Origin: Desulfobacula sp.
GTDB taxonomy: Bacteria; Desulfobacterota; Desulfobacteria; Desulfobacterales; Desulfobacteraceae
DNA: 9,251 nucleotides
Direction: 5' to 3'
Assembly: GCA_018702715.1 (NCBI GenBank)
Contig: JABIYQ010000557.1
Location: 1 to 9,251, forward strand
Below the pieces are notes generated by a model. That model was not told the DNA's origin. It saw only the letters and a list, made by a program, of their open reading frames with translations, and ran no database searches. Shown here piece after piece: positions 6,562 through 9,251 of this stretch. The position numbers and the translations under genes are program-made. How positions within the stretch are numbered: the first letter of the stretch is position 1; every line of letters begins with the position of its first letter.

Positions 6562-8133
6562 TTATTTATCCGGCATGGATGTCATGGTGCCATCCCAGGT
6601 ATCCACTTTGCCAACTTTCTCTTCTGTCTCAGGGAACCATGTCTGGGTGACACACTTGGATTCTGTAAAGAATGTAAAACCATCTTTACCCATGCAATGC
6701 AGATCTCCGAAAAAAGAGTCCTTGTGGCCGGTAAAACCAAAGATTCCTAAAGGAACGGGGATACCAACATTGATACCAACCATGCCGCCGTCTGTCCGGT
6801 ATGCAAATTCACGGGCATAGTGTCCGTTCTGTGTATAAATAACAGAACCATTGGCAAACCGACTGTGGTTCATAATTGCCAGACCCTCTTCAAAGGAATC
6901 TACTCTCTTTATGCAAAGCACTGGACCAAAAACCTCTTTATCACCAATGGTCATATCTGCTGTGACATTGTCAAAGATAGTAGGTGCCAGAAAAAATCCG
7001 TTTTCATATCCTTCTACTACTGGATTCCTGCCGTCAACAATAAGATCTGCTCCTTCTTCAATGCCTTTTTCAATCCAGCCTGTTATAAAGTCAAGGTGAC
7101 CCTGATTCATGATGGGTCCCATACCTGTTTTAGGATCATAGGCAGGTCCAAGGTTCAGTTCAGCAACAAATTTTTTCAGGTATTCAACCAGCTCATCTGC
7201 AATCTCATTTTCAACAACAATCACAGGGCAGGCCATGCACCTTGCACCGGCACATCCGCAATAAGCATTAATGATGCCTCTGGCAGTTCTTTCTATTTTT
7301 GCATCTTTTAGAACCAGAGCATGATTTTTTGCCTCGGTCAGGGCTTGAACTCTTTTACCGTGGGCGGCAGCTGTTTTATAGATATGTTTGCCAACACTTG
7401 TGGATCCTACAAAACTTACGCCTTTGATATCCGGATGTTTCAGGAAAATTTCCGCTTCATTTCTTCCGGCGGTTACAACACTGAGAACACCTTTGGGAAG
7501 TCCTGCCTCCCTCCATAGTTCTGCCATGCGCAATGCGGTCTGGGGAACAAAACTGGCTGCTTTGAGAATCATGCAGTTTCCTGTAGCAACACATATGGGG
7601 GTCATCCAGCCATGGGGTATCATGGCCGGGAAATTCCAGGGAGCAATTCCGGCAAAAACACCGATTGGCTCGTGGTAGAGAACCGTATCATATCCTGTGC
7701 TGGCATTCATGAGAGATTCACCCTTCATCAGGTGAGGGGCACCACAGGCAAATTCAACAACTTCATTTACCTTTAATACATCACCCATTGATTCAGTCCA
7801 GTTTTTGCCTTCTTCCTGGCACAGAAGATAGGTCAGTTCTTCCAGATGTTTTTCAACAAGGGCCTTAAATTTGTATAAAACCTGAACTCTTTTTGCAACA
7901 GGGGTTGCAGACCATGCAGGATAGGCCATTTTTGCGCTTTCTATAGCGCTGTCAACCTCATCCTGTGTACATTGAGGGGCATGGGCTATGATGTCTCCTG
8001 TGGATGGATTGTAACAATCCATGTAATTAGTTGTGTTAGATGTCTTGAATTCTCCGTCGACAAAATATTTTAATTGTTTTACTTGTTTGTCTGCTGATTC
8101 ATCTTCAATATTGAAATACCTGTTCTCTTCCAT
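6562..8133 (-). CDS. CoA-acylating (methyl)malonate-semialdehyde dehydrogenase
   Basis: This 523-residue enzyme belongs to the aldehyde dehydrogenase superfamily, closest to MmsA/IolA. These NAD-dependent enzymes convert methylmalonate or malonate semialdehyde to propionyl-CoA or acetyl-CoA with loss of CO2, in the cytoplasm, in valine, beta-alanine or inositol breakdown. Visible motifs are APWNFP (164-169), FVGST (241-245) in the nucleotide-binding fold, the catalytic loop with C299 inside ARCMAC, and KEVFGPVL (399-406). The general-base Glu of hydrolytic aldehyde dehydrogenases is missing (the AKNH stretch at 268-271 is preceded by ALTE), as expected for the CoA-acylating group. Oddities are KAAS at 191-194 where KPSE-like residues are usual, TE for the family's GG before AKNH, extra cysteines C292 and C294, and about 20 extra N-terminal residues. 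The ATG is set by GGAG five bases before it. It follows the ureohydrolase by 38 bases, in one operon. Confidence 0.85.
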   Translation of the reverse strand: MEENRYFNIEDESADKQVKQLKYFVDGEFKTSNTTNYMDCYNPSTGDIIAHAPQCTQDEVDSAIESAKMAYPAWSATPVAKRVQVLYKFKALVEKHLEELTYLLCQEEGKNWTESMGDVLKVNEVVEFACGAPHLMKGESLMNASTGYDTVLYHEPIGVFAGIAPWNFPAMIPHGWMTPICVATGNCMILKAASFVPQTALRMAELWREAGLPKGVLSVVTAGRNEAEIFLKHPDIKGVSFVGSTSVGKHIYKTAAAHGKRVQALTEAKNHALVLKDAKIERTARGIINAYCGCAGARCMACPVIVVENEIADELVEYLKKFVAELNLGPAYDPKTGMGPIMNQGHLDFITGWIEKGIEEGADLIVDGRNPVVEGYENGFFLAPTIFDNVTADMTIGDKEVFGPVLCIKRVDSFEEGLAIMNHSRFANGSVIYTQNGHYAREFAYRTDGGMVGINVGIPVPLGIFGFTGHKDSFFGDLHCMGKDGFTFFTESKCVTQTWFPETEEKVGKVDTWDGTMTSMPDK

Positions 8134-8171
8134 TTGTTCTCCTTTGTTTTTTTCTTTACTGGTTCTATTAA

Positions 8172-9251
8172 TTATAAATTATTTACAGAAGGGGAAGATA
8201 TTTCCCCCTGATGATCCCTATTCATTTTTGTAAAAGCTATTTTTTTAATCAGGTTTGCGGCTATCTCATAGGTCTTGTCCTGGCCCAAAGGATTTGCTTT
8301 TCCAGCTCTTCGCGTATCTATTTCACAGATATCCATGCCGGCCAATTGTGTTGAATCGGAAAAAATCTGTGCCACAATATCTGCCAGTTTATAGATTTGT
8401 GGTTCATTTAACCCTTTCCAGTTGCGAAACCTGACTCCTTCCAATGCATTATTCGCCCCGATATCCATATCAATGGAAACATAGACATAGGGGGTTGAAA
8501 TTTTTTCAAGAAAGCCTTTGATTTTTTTGGTATTTAATTTGCATTCTTTTTTAGTGATGATTTTTGCTCCCATGCGTTTAAGACCCACATAGGCATTGGT
8601 ATATTTTTTAATCCGCGGGTCCTTGATACGCAGAAACTTTTTTTCAGGATAATCGCTGACCCCTAAGATATACAGGTTTTTAGGGTCCACTATTTTTTCT
8701 TGCACAAGTTTGTGTACAAAGGAACTGGCATTGTATGAATCTGAGCGATTATACAAAAAAGGATCACTGCTGTCATGGACAGAAGACGGGTTTATATCCA
8801 TATCATATTGGATTGCACCGGCAAGTGCAGGCATTGGAACTGCATCTGTATGACTGTCAATTATAATTAAAGACAGGTTTTCTTTGCCGTAATGGCGGGA
8901 CAAGGATGAGTAAACACCTCCTGTCAAAGAATGATCAATTCCTATCAAGCAGGGTATGTCAGGAAGAATTTGATCAGTGACAAATCCATCCACATTGTCT
9001 GCAAATTTTTTGCAATCATTATTGTCAATAAATGAAATGAAATTTTCAGTGGTGACTTTTGAGTGATCCCTGGTTTTCGGTTTCGGGCCCAGCCAGGGTG
9101 GTACAGGTAATGAACCCAGGTTTTCCCATAAATCCTCTGGGATATCACAATCAAGATGTTCCATTACCCCCTCAAGCGGATCATCAAAACCTTGAGCCGT
9201 TTTCAGCATATGGAGTTTTTCCTGAATGGAATCATATTTTTCATCACAATC
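8172..9251 (-). CDS. Arginase/agmatinase-family ureohydrolase, possibly 5'-incomplete
   Basis: This is a manganese-type ureohydrolase by motif. Counting from the ATG at 9209-9207, H93 lies in GIDHS (the GGDHS motif), D118, H120 and D122 in DSHTD (DAHxD), D247 and D249 in SIDMD, and E296 in DICEID. All six usual metal ligands and the active-site Glu are present. The family cleaves guanidino compounds (arginine, agmatine, guanidinobutyrate, guanidinopropionate) or formimidoylglutamate; the substrate is not readable here. The segment after SIDMD reads IGANNALEGVRFRNW instead of the common DPxxxPGTG, so substrate choice may be unusual. The ATG at 9209 has only AGGA ten bases upstream, and the frame stays open to the window edge (14 more codons), so the true start may lie outside. 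It is first in an operon with the dehydrogenase, suggesting the amine or amino acid it releases feeds a semialdehyde. Confidence 0.75.
   Translation of the reverse strand, partial: DCDEKYDSIQEKLHMLKTAQGFDDPLEGVMEHLDCDIPEDLWENLGSLPVPPWLGPKPKTRDHSKVTTENFISFIDNNDCKKFADNVDGFVTDQILPDIPCLIGIDHSLTGGVYSSLSRHYGKENLSLIIIDSHTDAVPMPALAGAIQYDMDINPSSVHDSSDPFLYNRSDSYNASSFVHKLVQEKIVDPKNLYILGVSDYPEKKFLRIKDPRIKKYTNAYVGLKRMGAKIITKKECKLNTKKIKGFLEKISTPYVYVSIDMDIGANNALEGVRFRNWKGLNEPQIYKLADIVAQIFSDSTQLAGMDICEIDTRRAGKANPLGQDKTYEIAANLIKKIAFTKMNRDHQGEISSPSVNNL

Noticed and set aside
6281..6650. Short plus-strand frames after SBP2
   Set aside because: They overlap the SBP2 end, the terminator and the antisense of the dehydrogenase, and have no binding site or recognisable product.
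6820..7311. 163-codon plus-strand frame
   Set aside because: It lies wholly antisense to the dehydrogenase; its composition (many C, F, H, N) is typical of a shadow frame.
1..9251. CRISPR array, insertion sequence, prophage or toxin-antitoxin genes
   Set aside because: No regularly spaced repeats, transposase, integrase or known toxin motifs are seen on either strand.

Overview
The window is AT-rich, with many A- and T-runs and short intergenic gaps. Together with a Cache-domain histidine kinase, ABC_sub_bind-type periplasmic proteins and a fatty/amino-acid-degradation dehydrogenase, this fits a Gram-negative bacterium. My best guess is an anaerobic deltaproteobacterium of the Desulfobacterales type. 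That guess is an inference from gene content and composition, because no rRNA or marker gene is present. The two genes at the right end look somewhat less AT-rich than the rest.

Left part (1-1640). On the minus strand the first codons of a gene run off the left edge (29 to 1). A doubtful 56-codon ORF follows (351-181). Then comes a clear 307-residue membrane-anchored protein of the Tiki/ChaN/erythromycin-esterase-like hydrolase superfamily (1347-424), whose 3' end sits in hairpin-forming DNA. Between it and the next gene (1348-1644) lies what looks like the decayed end of an unidentified gene, open on both strands.

Centre (1645-6324, plus strand). This is the most interesting part. In order it holds a NarL-type receiver that is broken after its fourth beta strand, a periplasmic substrate-binding protein (SBP1), a two-membrane-segment Cache/HAMP/HisKA_3 histidine kinase, and a second, paralogous substrate-binding protein (SBP2). 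No permease or ATPase gene is present. I read it as a sensory module in which one or both binding proteins may present a ligand to the kinase. The partner response regulator next door is degenerate, so output would have to go through a regulator elsewhere. SBP2 has no ordinary start codon in front of its signal peptide.

Right part (6485-9251, minus strand). A two-gene operon reads leftwards: an arginase/agmatinase-family ureohydrolase (still open at the right edge), then, 38 bases later, a CoA-acylating methylmalonate/malonate-semialdehyde dehydrogenase. It ends at a strong intrinsic terminator. The pair suggests breakdown of a guanidino compound through a beta-amino acid and a semialdehyde to an acyl-CoA, but the needed transaminase is not in view.

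No tRNA, rRNA, CRISPR array, transposase or phage gene was recognised.
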